A stretch of DNA of 64,000 nt from Apricaphanius iberus (Eukaryota; Chordata; Actinopteri; Cyprinodontiformes; Aphaniidae): contig JAPXFQ010000787.1 in assembly GCA_028564705.1 (NCBI GenBank), forward strand, positions 1,612,001 through 1,676,000, in the 5' to 3' direction. The notes below the pieces were generated by a model. That model was not told the origin of the DNA, ran no database searches, and worked only from the letters and a program-made list of their open reading frames with translations. Position 1 is the first letter of the stretch. Every line of letters begins with the position of its first letter. The translations under genes were made by a program, and so were the position numbers. This document shows, piece after piece, positions 11,272 through 22,431 of this stretch.

Positions 11272-12439
11272 CCCTCTAGGCGCCGGGGTTTTTTCTATAA
11301 AATATTCCATTTTGATATCACTAGTTCAAAATGTTGTAGCTTTAATATGGTTATAGATAAAGGTACACTGTAAATTAGAAAAATCTTCAGTATGATCCAA
11401 AGTTTGTGACACGAGCAAAATCATACATCTAATTTGAATATTATGACGTCATCAGGCGTTGGCAGTATTGGATTGCATGACTTTTACAATTTTTTCATTT
11501 TTTAAAACTTTTATTTCATCAATAATTTTATTTTTTTTATTTAGATTTTTCTATCTATGTATTTTCTACACCTATATGTTTCATTTTTTTGGGTTTTTTT
11601 TCAAGAACAGGTGGATATATCTGTTTATGTCCTTATGTGGCTCCGTTACTCTATTCACTATATAAAATCAACAGAAAGAAAATATTGGCCACAGAATTTT
11701 ACAAATCCGTCCCAAAAATAACTAACAGGCTCATCAAATTGTCCGATCCACTGGTGATTCTACTCTTCTTAATCTGTCAATCAAACCTCGCCAAAATCAT
11801 CATCATCTTCACCTGCAGCGGGACAGAGAACTTTACTGCTGTTTACTCGCTTATAAGTGGTCTTTTTTCTCGCCTGTTTTCGATCGCATCTGCTATTATT
11901 TCCACTGATTTTTACATCCCTCCCACCTCGGTCAGAATTGCCGTTGGGAAGGAACGCACATACCTTTCTCTCACCGGGAGAACGTGATGCAGAGCTGGAA
12001 TGTTGCTGCTTTTGGAGCGTCATGGCGAAACGGGACTGGCTGTTGCAGCGGGACATTTTAGTTTCACTTTCTCCCGGGACAACTGAACAAATCAGAATTA
12101 AATATTTCTCTTCAGAATCTGAATAAGCCAATACTTCACGGCGGGGAACTCCGACATCTCGGCTTCATAAGTTTTATCTTTCTAAAAGTTGCTTTCTCTA
12201 TATCGTGACCACAGTAGCTGCACCTTGCGTCCCCTGCTCGCGGCGCTGACTTAAAGGCCGATTTACTCCAAAAGTTTCCATGGTAACACAGCCAAAAAGG
12301 TGTCTAAGATTAAAGGTACACATGTCCGCCATCTCCTGCTGTAAAGCAGTAATTAAATTAGTGGCCCTATCTCCAGCTGTGGCTCGTTAAAGTCAGCAAT
12401 GTTGCTTGTCGCAATATTGCGACTTTGGCGCCTAGAGGG
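11272..12439. mobile_element. piggyBac-like element, 1168 bp
   Basis: Perfect 13-bp terminal inverted repeats: CCCTCTAGGCGCC at 11272-11284 and its reverse complement at 12427-12439. Each is flanked outside by TTAA (11268-11271, 12440-12443). TTAA duplication with CCC-starting ends is typical of piggyBac. The host sequence is a gypsy reverse transcriptase whose frame resumes on the other side, so the insertion borders are certain. It is far shorter than an autonomous piggyBac (about 2.4 kb or more) and has no intact transposase. Confidence 0.88.
11781..12131 (-). pseudogene. Open frame inside the piggyBac-like element
   Basis: A 116-codon minus-strand frame begins MAYSDSEEKYL and ends with an acidic stretch EDDDDFGEV before a stop; further stops follow at once. 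Its position near one terminus and the acidic, Ser-rich composition would suit a decayed N-terminal leader of a piggyBac transposase, but I see none of the catalytic Asp region. The overlapping 132-codon plus frame (11589-11987) is hydrophobic and looks random. Function is unassigned. Confidence 0.25.
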
Positions 12440-12689
12440 TTAAGAGAGACAGGACTTAAGGTGAAAGTCAGAAAGTGTCACTTCCTTCAGAGTGAGGTAC
12501 GGTTCCTTGGCCACCAGATTTCAGTGGAGGGCATTGGGACAGATCCCGATAAAACGGCTGCAGTGCAGTAGTGGGAAGTTCCCACCAAGGTTCTGAGTTC
12601 TGTAGTTATTACAGAAAGTTCATTGAAGGCTTCTCTCAGATAGCAGGCCCTCTTCATGACGTGGTCAATGCCCGACTGCAGAGCTCTAG

Positions 12690-13735
12690 ATCATCCAAGT
12701 AGGAGCTCCGACAGTTCCAGGGTGCAGATCCCACCATCAGCGCATTTAGAGAGTTCTGGGAAAGGAAAGGAAAGCCCAGTCTTAGGGAAAGGACAGGGTT
12801 GGCCAAGTCTGCAGTGTCTTTACTCAGACAGTGCCACCGTGTCAAGGAAGTAGACGGCTTACTCTATCGTGTGCTGGCAGATGTCCACCTGGACGAGTGC
12901 TACCAACTCCTGCTGCCTAGTTGCTTGAGGGAGCTGTCCTCTCCAGTGTGCACAATAATATGGGACATCAGGGGATTGAGAGGACACAGAGCCTTCTTAA
13001 GCAGAGGTGCTTCTGGGTGGGCTTGTATGATGATGTAGAGCAGTGGGTGAAGGAGTGTCAAAGGTGTATCCTCACTAAGATGCCACAGCCCAAAATACAT
13101 CCCCCAATGAAGTCCTTTTTAGCCACGCGACCGCTGGAAGTCGTGGCCGTTGACTTTACTAACTTGGAACTGGCCTCAGATGGCCGTGAGCATGTTCTAG
13201 TAGTGAAAGACGTCTTTACTAAGTTTACCCAGGCATTCCCCATTCGAGACCAGAAGGCTGACACCACAGCTAAGGTCCTTCTCAGGGAGCGGTTCATGAA
13301 ATATGGGGTGACCTCTTGCGCACTCTGCCCCCTGAGAAAAAACGTTGTTGGCCAGAGCACCTAGCAGAGTTTGTATATGCCTACAATGTGACACCTCATG
13401 CTACTACCGGTTACTCACCACATAATTTGCTGTTCGGGGTCCACCCTCGCCTTCCCGTAGATGCGCTTTTGGGGCATGAAACTGGGAGGGACCGAAAGGA
13501 TGACTGGTTAGAAATGCACCGAAGGCGACTTGACGAGGCTCATGCTAGGGCAAGAGAGTATGCTGAGCAAAAGTCAGCTGAGCGACTGGAGCTAGACAAG
13601 CCCAAAGTGTATTGTCCTCCAGTGGACGCGGGACAGTTAGTTTACCTCAGAAACAGGCCAAAGGCTAAGAACAAAATCCAAGATTCTTGGGGACCTGTTA
13701 TTCATAAAGTGTTGGAGGTTCAGGGTACAACCTAA
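12690..13735 (+). pseudogene. Ty3/gypsy integrase, with core deletion
   Basis: From about 12705 the frame reads through a linker region to 12930, where one frameshift occurs. The zinc-binding HHCC follows: His in HNNMGHQG (12954-12977) and Cys in ECQRC (about 13054-13068). The core begins with the first catalytic Asp in VAVDFTN (about 13150). Near 13310 the sequence jumps directly to a segment that normally follows the third catalytic residue (RTLPPEKKR, then FVYAYNVTPHATTGYSPH). So the second Asp and the Glu are deleted. The C-terminal part runs to 13735 with a stop, then degenerate sequence ending VHRANLRPC near 13798. Confidence 0.8.
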
Positions 13736-14170
13736 GCCGTAGAAACAGTGGAGGGAGGTCCTGTGAAGAGGGTCCATCGGGCCAACCTCAGACCCTGTGT
13801 GCATTCTGTGCCTGCTCCTCAGAGAGAGAGAGGACCAGAGCTCCGGTGAATATGTCTGTTCCAGCATCTGCCAATTCCCTACCGGGGTGTCAAGATCCAG
13901 ACAATGTAGTGTTGGAGGAAGCTCCTGGACTGAGTCTAGATTGGGGAGGACAGAGTGACTCAGCCTCGGATGGGCATCCAGTACTGAAATCTGACTCAAC
14001 ACCAAGTTAGCTCGGAGGAACGAGTCTCCAGTTTCGCGTGCGGAAATGTGTCTGATACCGAACCTGTAAGGACTGCACCAGCCATGCACCACGTAGGACA
14101 CTGAGGACAAATGCAGGGGTACATCAAAACCCTCACCATGTACCTGCGTCTGCGTGTAAGGCGATTTCAC

Positions 14171-14820
14171 TCACTCCTGATGTGCTGTTTGGGGACAGCG
14201 TTCTTTAGAGAGGCAGTAAGGGAAGTGCGAGCTGCAAACTGAGTCATCGAGGAGGATGAGGTTTGGTGTCGGGCTTTCGCCGCCTGTTGTGATTATACTT
14301 GGACGAGTATGGTAGATTTTCCTGTCAGGACGGTACATCCTGGGTTAACTAACTGTTTGATGTTACACGAGGCGGCCTGCTGCTGTGTTCTATAAATTGT
14401 GCGTTTGCACGGACGTTTTGTGCAAACCGTTGCAGTTGTTCATGTACCAGAAGTAAATGTACTAGATGTTTATTTACTGGGTTTTCATGTGCCAGTTTTC
14501 ATGTACCAGTAGTCCGTGTAGCAGCTCTTCATGTGCAGCCAGATTAATTTTACTAACCTGTGAAAGTGTGTACTGAGGTTTAGAAAATGGAACTCTGTGG
14601 TGTATGGTAATGGCATTAAGAACATGTAGTGTAAAGTGGAAGACTGACTGTAAAAAGATGTTGCACTACTCTTCAAATTCTTTTAACGCTGCTCTTTTTT
14701 TATTTTGTTCTTTTCCTGACACTAGAGCAGTCGAGAATAAAAATCCCAAAAAAATTGTTTTGTGTCTGGTGGAGTGTGTTTCACCCACCCACAGAAAGAA
14801 AATGACATCTGTGGGATAGC
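14171..14820 (+). other. Possible gypsy 3' untranslated/LTR region
   Basis: Downstream of the pol remnant lies non-coding sequence with repeated 'catgtacc' and 'catgtgcc' motifs (14440-14535) and 'gagaataaaaatccc' near 14730, which could be a polyadenylation region. No second LTR exists in the window to compare with, so calling this an LTR is inference only. Confidence 0.3.
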
Positions 14821-16029
14821 TTCATGATGGGGTAGAACCAGTTATTTTTTCACTTCATTTACATTGGTTTGGATAGCATTTTCCCTTTATAAATGACATT
14901 GAAAAGTAAATAACAAAAAAAATATTCATTAAGAAGGTAAGAGTTGGGAATGGATTTGATGTTACGAGCTATGACATGGAAATTTTGTGTCATTTTATTG
15001 AAAAAAAGCATAAAGCTGCCATGAAGGCTTTAATCTTTGTTGTTTGTGCTGCTTTTCCATAGATCTGTGTGTGATAAAAGAGCTGCAGACTCTTCTCATC
15101 GATCTACCACTGCATAATTCTACACAGCATTATATGTATGTCATGAGAAAGACAAAACAAGGACCAGTGCAGGTGTTATAAATATGCATAGTTGCATTTA
15201 AGTGATTATCACACAATTATCAGTCTTTCTTGTTATCAGGTGAAACTACTGTTGTGATGCAATGTCTACCAAAAGTTTTTTTTTTCTCCTTATTCCTAAA
15301 GATGTAAACTAGTAGAGTTTAAAAAAAAAAATCAGGATATTGAGCAGAGTTTGTTTTTTGTCTGAAATTATTAAGTCCTTCTTAAAGTTAGGATAATATA
15401 CTGTCTCCCATCATTAATTTATTATAAAAAATATATATATCTATAATATATATATCTTTCAGTCAAGAGATTAAGCTGTCACTTTATTTTTCATCCATGA
15501 CTTGGACACGGCTCCTGCTTCTTTATATATCTTTGTAATGTAAAAAGAGACATTTCCCGACCATTTTTTAACAGGTGGAGCAGCAGTGCAGCGATAATGC
15601 TTGCATCTGGTATCTGTATGTTAAGCAAACTGCCAGCGTTTCTCTGCAGATGGAAGCAATGAGGTGTGAGAGGAATTTCTGCTGACAGCACAATTGTTTT
15701 CTGAAAGCAGTGGTGGTCTGATGCACAATGCAACACAAAAAAATCTCATAAAGCATTACATTTAAAGGCCTGCAACAAATGTTTGATTTTGTGATTTTAA
15801 GTAAGCTGTACAAACTATTCACACTTCTGAAAACAGACCATATTACTATAACATAATTTTTATCACTAGTCAACAGAAGTAAACACCATGATAACAATAC
15901 TTAGTCGCGACTAATTCAGTACAGTCCAAATACTAAAATTACCCCAAGAGCAGAGAGCAACATATTTACCAAACCTGCTTCAATGTTGCTTAGTTCTACA
16001 AAAATACATGCTAGGATGTCCCATGATTT
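14821..16029. other. No gene recognised
   Basis: AT-rich DNA with a short TA-rich stretch at 15425-15455. Short minus-strand frames (to 109 codons, 15568-15897) show no domain. No transposon end was identified. Confidence 0.45.
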
Positions 16030-16290
16030 TGGATTAACCACAACATAGAGTTTCTCTAGGCCTGCTTAAGGCCAAGTCTGCAGAATCCAACCTGTCTAAC
16101 TACATGAAGCAGGCTAAACAATCTCAAAAAGCAGGACAGCATAAGCTAAATATATAAGAAACAAACTTTTCTGACATCTATCAGTCTGCAAAGGGTCATA
16201 AAGCTTTTTCCAATTATTTGGGGCTTGTTAAACACAGTAGTGCAAACTTCTAACTACAAATGAAGAAATCATCAAACAGTAGTGAAACTT
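16030..16290 (+). mobile_element. Tc1-like transposon fragment (5' part)
   Basis: 'ttaaggccaagtctgcagaa', 'aagcaggacagcataa' and 'ttctgacatctatcagtctg' in this order match the 5' region of the same common Tc1 family found near 3 and 9.7 kb. No inverted terminal repeat survives and no frame stays open. Confidence 0.65.
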
Positions 16291-16359
16291 CTCATGAATT
16301 CTCAGCCTACATGTGATCCAAGAGGGCAGGAATGTCTCTTAGGAGATCCCATTCAACCT

Positions 16360-16750
16360 AGAACCACAAATTAGGAAAAGGTGTGACAGCATGAAAAACA
16401 CAAACCGCAAAAAGAAAGTAATGATTTCCAAATTTGCTTTGACTTATTTCATTGCAGACAATATGAACACAAAATATTTCAGGATTTATCTGGTGAACTT
16501 TATTTCATTTCTAAATACACATAATTTCCTGCCATTTAGACCTGCTACACGTTCCAGAAAAAGGTTGGGACAAAAGAAATGTAGGGCTTGTGATCATGTA
16601 AACTGGTCATTTAATTTGATTTGAAACGTGAAATGTCAAGAGGTGATTGTGATTATAATTTTATGAGCTCTTTTATGAGCAACGATGGGCCAAGAATCGC
16701 CAGTTTGCCAACAAATTTGTGAGAGATTCTTTCAGTCTTTTTTGTATCAT
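16360..16750 (+). mobile_element. Tc1/mariner fragment of a second family
   Basis: It starts with a degenerate version of a Tc1 terminus ('aaccacaaattaggaaaagg') and proceeds through 'aatgatttccaaat', 'acacgttccagaaaaag', 'gttgggaca', 'gtcaagaggtgattgt' to 'gatgggccaagaatcgccag', which is where the transposase gene of this family starts. It is truncated just after the start region. It differs in sequence from the neighbouring copy at 16030-16290, so two families lie almost end to end. Confidence 0.65.
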
Positions 16751-17126
16751 TTTTTATGGTTCTTAAGTTCTAACAGATAAGGTAATTTTTTACCTTTTTT
16801 CTACATCCTCTGCTGCTTTCCTCAGAAGTGTCACTTTGGCTACGCCCTCCTGCTCTCTGTTGTCCTCCTAAGGACCATGTCCCATATGTGGGTCAAAGTA
16901 CAGGTTCCCTTATATCTGTTCGTGGTCCTTGGGTCTCGTTTCCTGATTCAGATGACTTACTTTATCCAACTGAGACATCAGCGGACCTGATAATAATGCT
17001 TTCATGGTACAATTTGTGCATTTTTGAATGCAAAGTAAGATCAGATAGCAGATATCCATTCTGGATGTAAAGTGTCCGTGTTAGGCTGGGCTACTGTTGG
17101 TCGGTAAAGTCGGATTGCACATTAAT
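16751..17126. other. No gene recognised
   Basis: A plus-strand 80-codon frame at 16828-17070 has no recognisable domain. Nothing else stands out. Confidence 0.4.
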
Positions 17127-17736
17127 GGTGCAATGTGTAACAATTACATATTGTGGTAAAATTGGACTGGTGCAGTCGATGTAGAAAGACAAAAAGTCAG
17201 CTCTCAGCCACTCCCGCTTTCCCCTTCCTGAATTGTCATGCTGAGTTGCCAGTTATGGATCAGCACCAGAACAATCAAAATGACGAGCAAAGACGAGTTA
17301 TACACAGTAAGTTGCTAAGTAGATAAATACATTTCACTACAATATCGAGTTAATGGTAATAGAAAAAAAAAAAGAAACTTGAGGAATGTTTTCAGAGCAA
17401 ACTATTTTTTCCAAATTTACTGATCGCATCGTTTGCTCAATGTTAACCTCTAGCCTGGTCGGAGTAATATTACAAATGGTGGCGCACTGTTTGTGTTCAA
17501 TACAAGGCAGCCTTACGGGCTCAGATGTGATTGGGTCTGGAACCAGGAAGTATGGACGTGGGACAGGTGTCGTAAACAATAACTCGTCCTGCAGTTGCGT
17601 TTTCAAAAGACAAAACTTTGCAAGAACTCAGCTGACTGAGATAGAAAGCGGTTTCAAAGTAATCTTGCTTCCAAACGAATTGAGACAATAGACTTTTGTG
17701 TGATTATTTTGCTGTAAAATTCTTACATATCGCACC
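17127..17736. mobile_element. MITE-like element, 610 bp
   Basis: The left end GGTGCAATGTGTAACAATT and right end (reverse complement GGTGCGATATGTAAGAATT) match at 16 of 19 positions. No clear target duplication is visible, so the superfamily is open. Inside, an ATG at 17252 opens a short Gln/Asn/Asp-rich frame ending in 'cacagtaagt', a good splice-donor match. It may be a relic first exon of a larger parent element. Confidence 0.6.
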
Positions 17737-18897
17737 AGGTTCTGGTCAGGGTACTGGTTGTTGGCGGCTTATCTAAACGAAGAAGGCTTATCTAAACTAA
17801 GAGCACAGCTGGCACAGCCAAACCTCCAAAACGAAAATCTGTTTATGCACGACCCAAGAAATGCAACATGACAATGAATGAACGTTGAGATATTTATTTT
17901 GTTGCGAGATTATAAATGTAGTTAATACTCAAACATTTCATATAGGGAAAGAACTAACATGCTTGCCTGAGGCTTTGAAAATGTATTCAAAATGTTTATT
18001 AAATTCATAAAAGTTTTCAGAGATAACTTGAGAATTATATTTGCCACAAGTGCAGCACAGCATCATAATCTCTTCATTGGACAATCATTACACAAAGAGA
18101 AGTAAATCCCCAGGCGCTTTGCTGCATCCTCCATTCAACATCCTCAAACCTAATGTGCTCACTTATGAACAAACACATTAGTCCAGCAGAAGAGAGGCCA
18201 TTTATATTTGATGTGCTGTCACTGGCTCTCTGCTTTTGTTGAATCTTTTACACAATTCAGTCTTATTATTAATGTTGCCGCTTTTCCCTCCCTTGGGAAA
18301 TTGTTTTACGGGATGGTGGCTGCAAGGTGGCCGGCGGGGTCATTAATGGAGCGGCGAGGGGTCTGGAGGTCGGCCAGCAGCTGCCTCACCCACACACTCA
18401 GCTAGTTCCTGAGGCCCCCGAACAGCAGGGGGTCTGGAGCGCCTCTAATTGAATTGAAGTATACCTTCCCAGACTAACGGACTTGAAATATTATCAGAGA
18501 CGATAAAGGGGCTGAGTCAAATTGTATGATTTAAGAGGTTTATTGAAATAATAGGAACACAGACAGAAAAAAATAACTGAATGAAATGTTATCGAACAAA
18601 AAACATTGTATTAGAAGATGAGATTAAAGCAGACATTATTTATTTGCTCTTCCCTTTACATCTAAATAAAGATGTAGGTGAAAGTATATTTCCTGAAGCT
18701 AATTTGTAACAATTAAACTGTTATTTGTAATCACCATAAAACAAATCTATTGGAATGAATTTAACTAAGATGATCATTTATTGCTCATAACGGTTTTAAT
18801 TAATACATACATAACTATAGGCAATATGTAATAGGCATTGACCAGTTTCCAGTTTTGAGGCAACACCTTTGTACTGTAGCACATGTAGTGACTGTAT
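17737..18897. other. No gene; candidate conserved non-coding interval
   Basis: No repeat or coding signature. The part at about 18020-18480 has mixed GC, ATTA-type homeodomain-like motifs ('cattaatggagc', 'ctctaattgaattg') and no internal repeat, as in developmental enhancers of gene deserts. This is a guess from composition only. Confidence 0.3.
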
Positions 18898-18981
18898 GTC
18901 AGCTGTATGTTTTCTAGAGCCATCATTTAGCCATGTGTGTTGGCCTAAAGCTGTCTCTCAGCCACGTATGTTGGTCTGCAG

Positions 18982-19830
18982 CAGTGGTTCCCAAACTTTC
19001 CATCTTCTGACCCACAAAATAAAAATTTGCTAGAATCGCAGGACCCTGAATTTTGGTTGAGTATAAAGATATTTTAACTGAGTCAGTTAAAAGGGAAGTA
19101 CTGTGTTTTTGCAGCCTGGACTTTATTTATAGTATTCATAATGGTAATTTAAAGTGCAACTAACCCCCCAAACAACTTTTTTTTTCTTATAAACTGTATA
19201 AATAGCTCTTTACCAATGCAATGTTTCAGGACATGTTTTGACATTTTCATGTAAACTTGCTAAATTCGAAATTTCTTTGGTCTAAAAACGTCTTAGTGCT
19301 GACGCTCATGGTAATCGTGAGGTACCATGGTGGAAAATGGTAGTGGCAGCATCATTCTGTGGGGTGTAATGGGAGGATGCATTGAGCATTTGAATTTTGC
19401 GAATGGCTGAGAGCGTTACATCTTCTCCATTGTCTACGTCACAGGCACAGTCTCACAGAGATGCCCTCTCTCTCTCAGACACACTCGCCCCACCCCATGA
19501 CGAATTGAAATTGCTTATCTTGTGTGCTACGTGCGCACACCGAAGCTGTGCAACTTGAAGTCCTTCTTGAGAACTTTAGATCAATTTGCGGTCTGCGTAT
19601 ATTCATATAATGGGAGTTGTTTGGGCACCAAAAGTGCAGTCTCTAAATAAGACAATATCTGCCACAAAACTCTTGCTTTTCACCGATATTTTGTCATGAA
19701 TTGCTAGCACTTTTCCCCTGTGAGTTAGGACTGTCTCGGAAATGCTTTGTTGTCGTCATCTGGGTTGTTTTACAGGCTTGCATATTCATGATCCCACATG
19801 GGGTCCCGGCTCCAACTTTGGAAACTACTG
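18982..19830. mobile_element. hAT (Charlie-like) non-autonomous element, 849 bp
   Basis: The left end CAGTGGTTCCCAAACTT and right end (reverse complement CAGTAGTTTCCAAAGTT) match at 14 of 17. These are classic hAT-Charlie-type ends. Flanking 8-mers GTCTGCAG and GTTTGGAA match at 5 of 8, which is decayed. No transposase frame. It contains the first copy of a 63-bp sequence also found at 20220. The plus frame from 19742 crosses the right border, so it is not a gene. Confidence 0.7.
19325..19387 (+). repeat. 63-bp perfect duplication, copy 1
   Basis: Identical base for base to 20220-20282. It begins CCATGGTGGAAAATGG and ends GCATTGAGC. Flanks differ on both sides. It lies inside the hAT element; the motif 'ggcagcatcattctgtgg' derives from a Tc1 transposase gene. 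Confidence 0.9.
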
Positions 19831-20219
19831 GTTTGGAACCATTTTTCAGCCATGTGGGTTGGTCCTGAGTTTCACATCAGCTGTGTATGTTGGTCTAGAG
19901 CTAGATGCTTTTCATGGCTCTTTGGTGAGGTCTGCAAACCTCAGAGTTCTAGCATCCTGGGCTGGTTGGATTTTTAGTTTCAGTTATTTCATTTCCTTAT
20001 TCAGTTTACCTTATCATTTAGCTATAGAATTTTTAGATATGTGAACTGAGTTTCCTTCTCAGTGTTTGTATGTTTTTTTTCTTTCTCCAAATCTTTTTCC
20101 ATTTCATCATCATGGTTAAGATGTTAAGTGAGTTTAAATAATTGAAGGGCATGTAGATGACATAGGGTATGTATACATGTTACAGTAAATAGATTTCATG
20201 ATTTATTAAATTCATATCC

Positions 20220-20545
20220 CCATGGTGGAAAATGGTAGTGGCAGCATCATTCTGTGGGGTGTAATGGGAGGATGCATTGAGCTAAATGCGAAAAATTCCT
20301 GGAGGAAAACCTGCTTACGGCTGCAAAAGACTAAATAAATAATACAAGCCAGAGTGTTTGATCAAATGATATCCATACATTAGAATGGCCTAGTCAAACT
20401 CCAGATCTAAATTTATGTGGGGGCCTGTATTAAGACTTTAAAATTGAGAAATGGTCAATATTTCATAAAAATTCTAATGTTTCAGTTATAGCAGATGAAA
20501 GATGTGAGAAGTTCAACTTCTGCAGGGCACTCCATAAAAGTTTGC
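20220..20545 (+). mobile_element. Decayed Tc1-like transposase segment with duplication copy 2
   Basis: 'gtggcagcatcattctgtgg', 'attcctggaggaaaacctgc', 'gctgcaaaagact', 'tagaatggcctagtcaaa' and 'ccagatctaaat' follow the order of the catalytic part of a Tc1 transposase gene (region preceding and including the last Asp motif). Frames are broken and sections have been deleted. The first 63 bp (20220-20282) recur perfectly at 19325-19387. Confidence 0.7.
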
Positions 20546-22431
20546 ATTTTAGCTTTCATGGTAAAGTGTGTAATTATTTTTTAAACATATTTACATGCAT
20601 AAGTTTGATTCCAAAAAAATCAACATTCTTTTAAGAATATTGAGTAAGCTCACACAAGCCGGCGCCTAATATAAAGACTTCCAAACTAATATACCAGTCA
20701 GGTGGTAAGAATCTAATCTGAAAATCGGAGAGAAACTCTGGACAGGATATTAAATTTCACTCTGTGCAAATTCTTTAATCCGTGGTGTGAGTTTTCAGTA
20801 TTTTGAAGCCCCAAGTGGAGCCTTCAGCATATTCAGGTTACGCCCGAGTGTGACAAAAAGAGCACGGCGAAGTGTTCATTCATCACCAAAATGTCCTTCG
20901 GCACTTTCCTATTAGAAGCTGTCAGGTGGGCTGGACTCATTATTACATCATCATAATGGTGTCATCCTTGAACTTCATCAGAGTAAATTGCTGCAATTTG
21001 TCACACCGAGAGAGATATATCTGTGGACATGTACCTATATGCATGCAAGCTGCAAAATAATAAAACAATATACTCAAAGCCAAATAAAGTACAGAATCAT
21101 GTACAAAGATTTCTTTATGAGCTAATTTTAAATTCATTGTCTTTTTTATTGTTTTTAACCCAACCTTTACCCACAAAGCCGTTCCAGCTAAATACAACAG
21201 CCATTTACACCTTCTGCTGAGACGTTAATATTCACTCAGAGTCCACGCTTCCCTGGTGAGTGCAGCTCAGATATTAAGTCTACTCAAACTTCTGAAAGGA
21301 CACCATGTTCAGAGGGATATTTGAGTTTCTTCACTGGCTAAAAACGTTGTCTTTTCCCGCTGTCTGATCATAGAAAGGAACCATCCAGAAGGTTTATCTA
21401 AAGGTTATTTATCTCGTATTAATTAACTTTGCCTTCATCCTTATAAAAAACAGCTGCATGCCCAAACACGCTACACAATTCTTATTGCGGATAAGCTTTG
21501 GATGTGCTGTTAATTAGCAGATCTTTAATGTTTCCTCCGAGAATCTAAAACTTACCCACAGATATTGTTAGGAGACTCGTATCTGCCCACACCATAAATG
21601 AATATACAGATATATCTTGGTCAGCAATAGCAGAGTTATTTAAACATGTAATCTGTTTTTTCTTTTCTTTTTTTGTTTTAAAACTGCCGGCTAGAATTTT
21701 CTGTAAAATCCATCAGTTACTTTAAAATAGTTTTTCACCGTTAAAACATGATTGATTTTTTTTTTTTTTTGTCTCACCATTTATTTATAAAGCTGTGCTA
21801 ATCCAGATAAAAACCAAAAGTTACTGCTGATGACATCACATAAAGCTGTTTTGCTGTTTTTTATCCATATTTGGTGTGAGAACATTTCATGGATTTCAGA
21901 AAAAACTTGGGGAAAAAAATTCTAGATCACCGAAAAGTTAATTTCTTTCAGTAATCCAGCTCAAAAGCACTTGTGTATTGAATGGTTCTTGGTCATCCAA
22001 GTTTTGTATTTACATATTACAAGAATGAAAAATTGTTTTTTTAATATACTTTAATTAAAATATTTTTATTAAGAGCAAAGCGGAACCTAACTCTGTTTCC
22101 TTGTTTTTGTGCACAAACCTGGCGAATAAAGCAGTTTCTCAATAGGTCCAAGCAATACTCTGATTGGGTGAAAAACATCTGTCTGCGATTGGCTGATGGT
22201 GAGCACAGAGCGCATACACCAGAGGCAGGAAAGTAAGAGTGCAACGTGTGTGAGAAAATCTGGTACGTGAGCTCATGTGAATTAAATGCAAATATTGCAT
22301 CACACCAAAAAATACGGTTTCATCACATTGGAATGTGCACTTACTTTGCTTTAAGTGTGCACTCAGGTTGAAGTAAAAAAAAAAAACATTTCACTGGGAA
22401 ATAAGTGTTTGTCAAAAAGCAAAACTTAAAA
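20546..22431. other. No gene recognised
   Basis: AT-rich DNA without transposon ends I can name. Short poly-T runs (21755-21770) and chance frames under 85 codons. Two or three inverted CCAAT boxes near 22160-22195 are probably chance. Confidence 0.4.

Larger units (their letters stand above)
11220..12660 (+). pseudogene. Reverse transcriptase 3' end, interrupted
   Basis: The piece before the insert (QTIEDHLTRLEEVLWR, 11223-11270) and the piece after it (starting RETGLKVK, then LGHQISVEGI, ending near 12545) match the thumb/connection region that follows the YxDD box of Ty3/gypsy polymerases. If the insert and one TTAA are disregarded, the reading frame is continuous across the join. The YxDD codons themselves are degenerate near 11190. 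A stop codon lies at about 12571, and from there to 12660 only short matches such as YYRKFIEGFSQIAGPLHDV remain. RNase H is missing. Confidence 0.75.
11150..14170 (+). mobile_element. Ty3/gypsy LTR retrotransposon remnant (pol only)
   Basis: The order is that of a Ty3/gypsy pol: the end of reverse transcriptase (degenerate active-site region about 11190-11215, then 11220-11271 and 12444-12560), a missing RNase H domain, the integrase zinc-binding domain, an integrase core with a deletion, and a C-terminal tail to about 13800. There is no gag, protease or 5' LTR. Stops and frameshifts are frequent. The piggyBac-like insert at 11272-12439 is younger than the retroelement. LTR retrotransposons replicate through an RNA copy and insert the cDNA with integrase; this copy cannot do either. 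Confidence 0.85.
18900..19907. repeat. Decayed 31-bp minisatellite, split by a hAT element
   Basis: Units of about 31 bp sharing 'cagccatgtatgttggtcta' (degenerate) start at 18899, 18929 and 18960, and beyond the hAT insert at 19847 and 19878. The split unit keeps 22 bp left of the insert and 16 bp right of it. Removing one 8-bp target duplication gives 30 bp, about one unit. That arithmetic supports both the tandem period and the insertion borders. Confidence 0.65.

Noticed and set aside
11589..11987. 132-codon plus frame within the piggyBac-like element
   Set aside because: Hydrophobic, poly-T derived N-terminus, overlaps an equally unconvincing minus frame.
14171..14820. Complete gypsy 3' LTR
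   Set aside because: No second copy and no TG...CA borders could be fixed, so only noted as possible.
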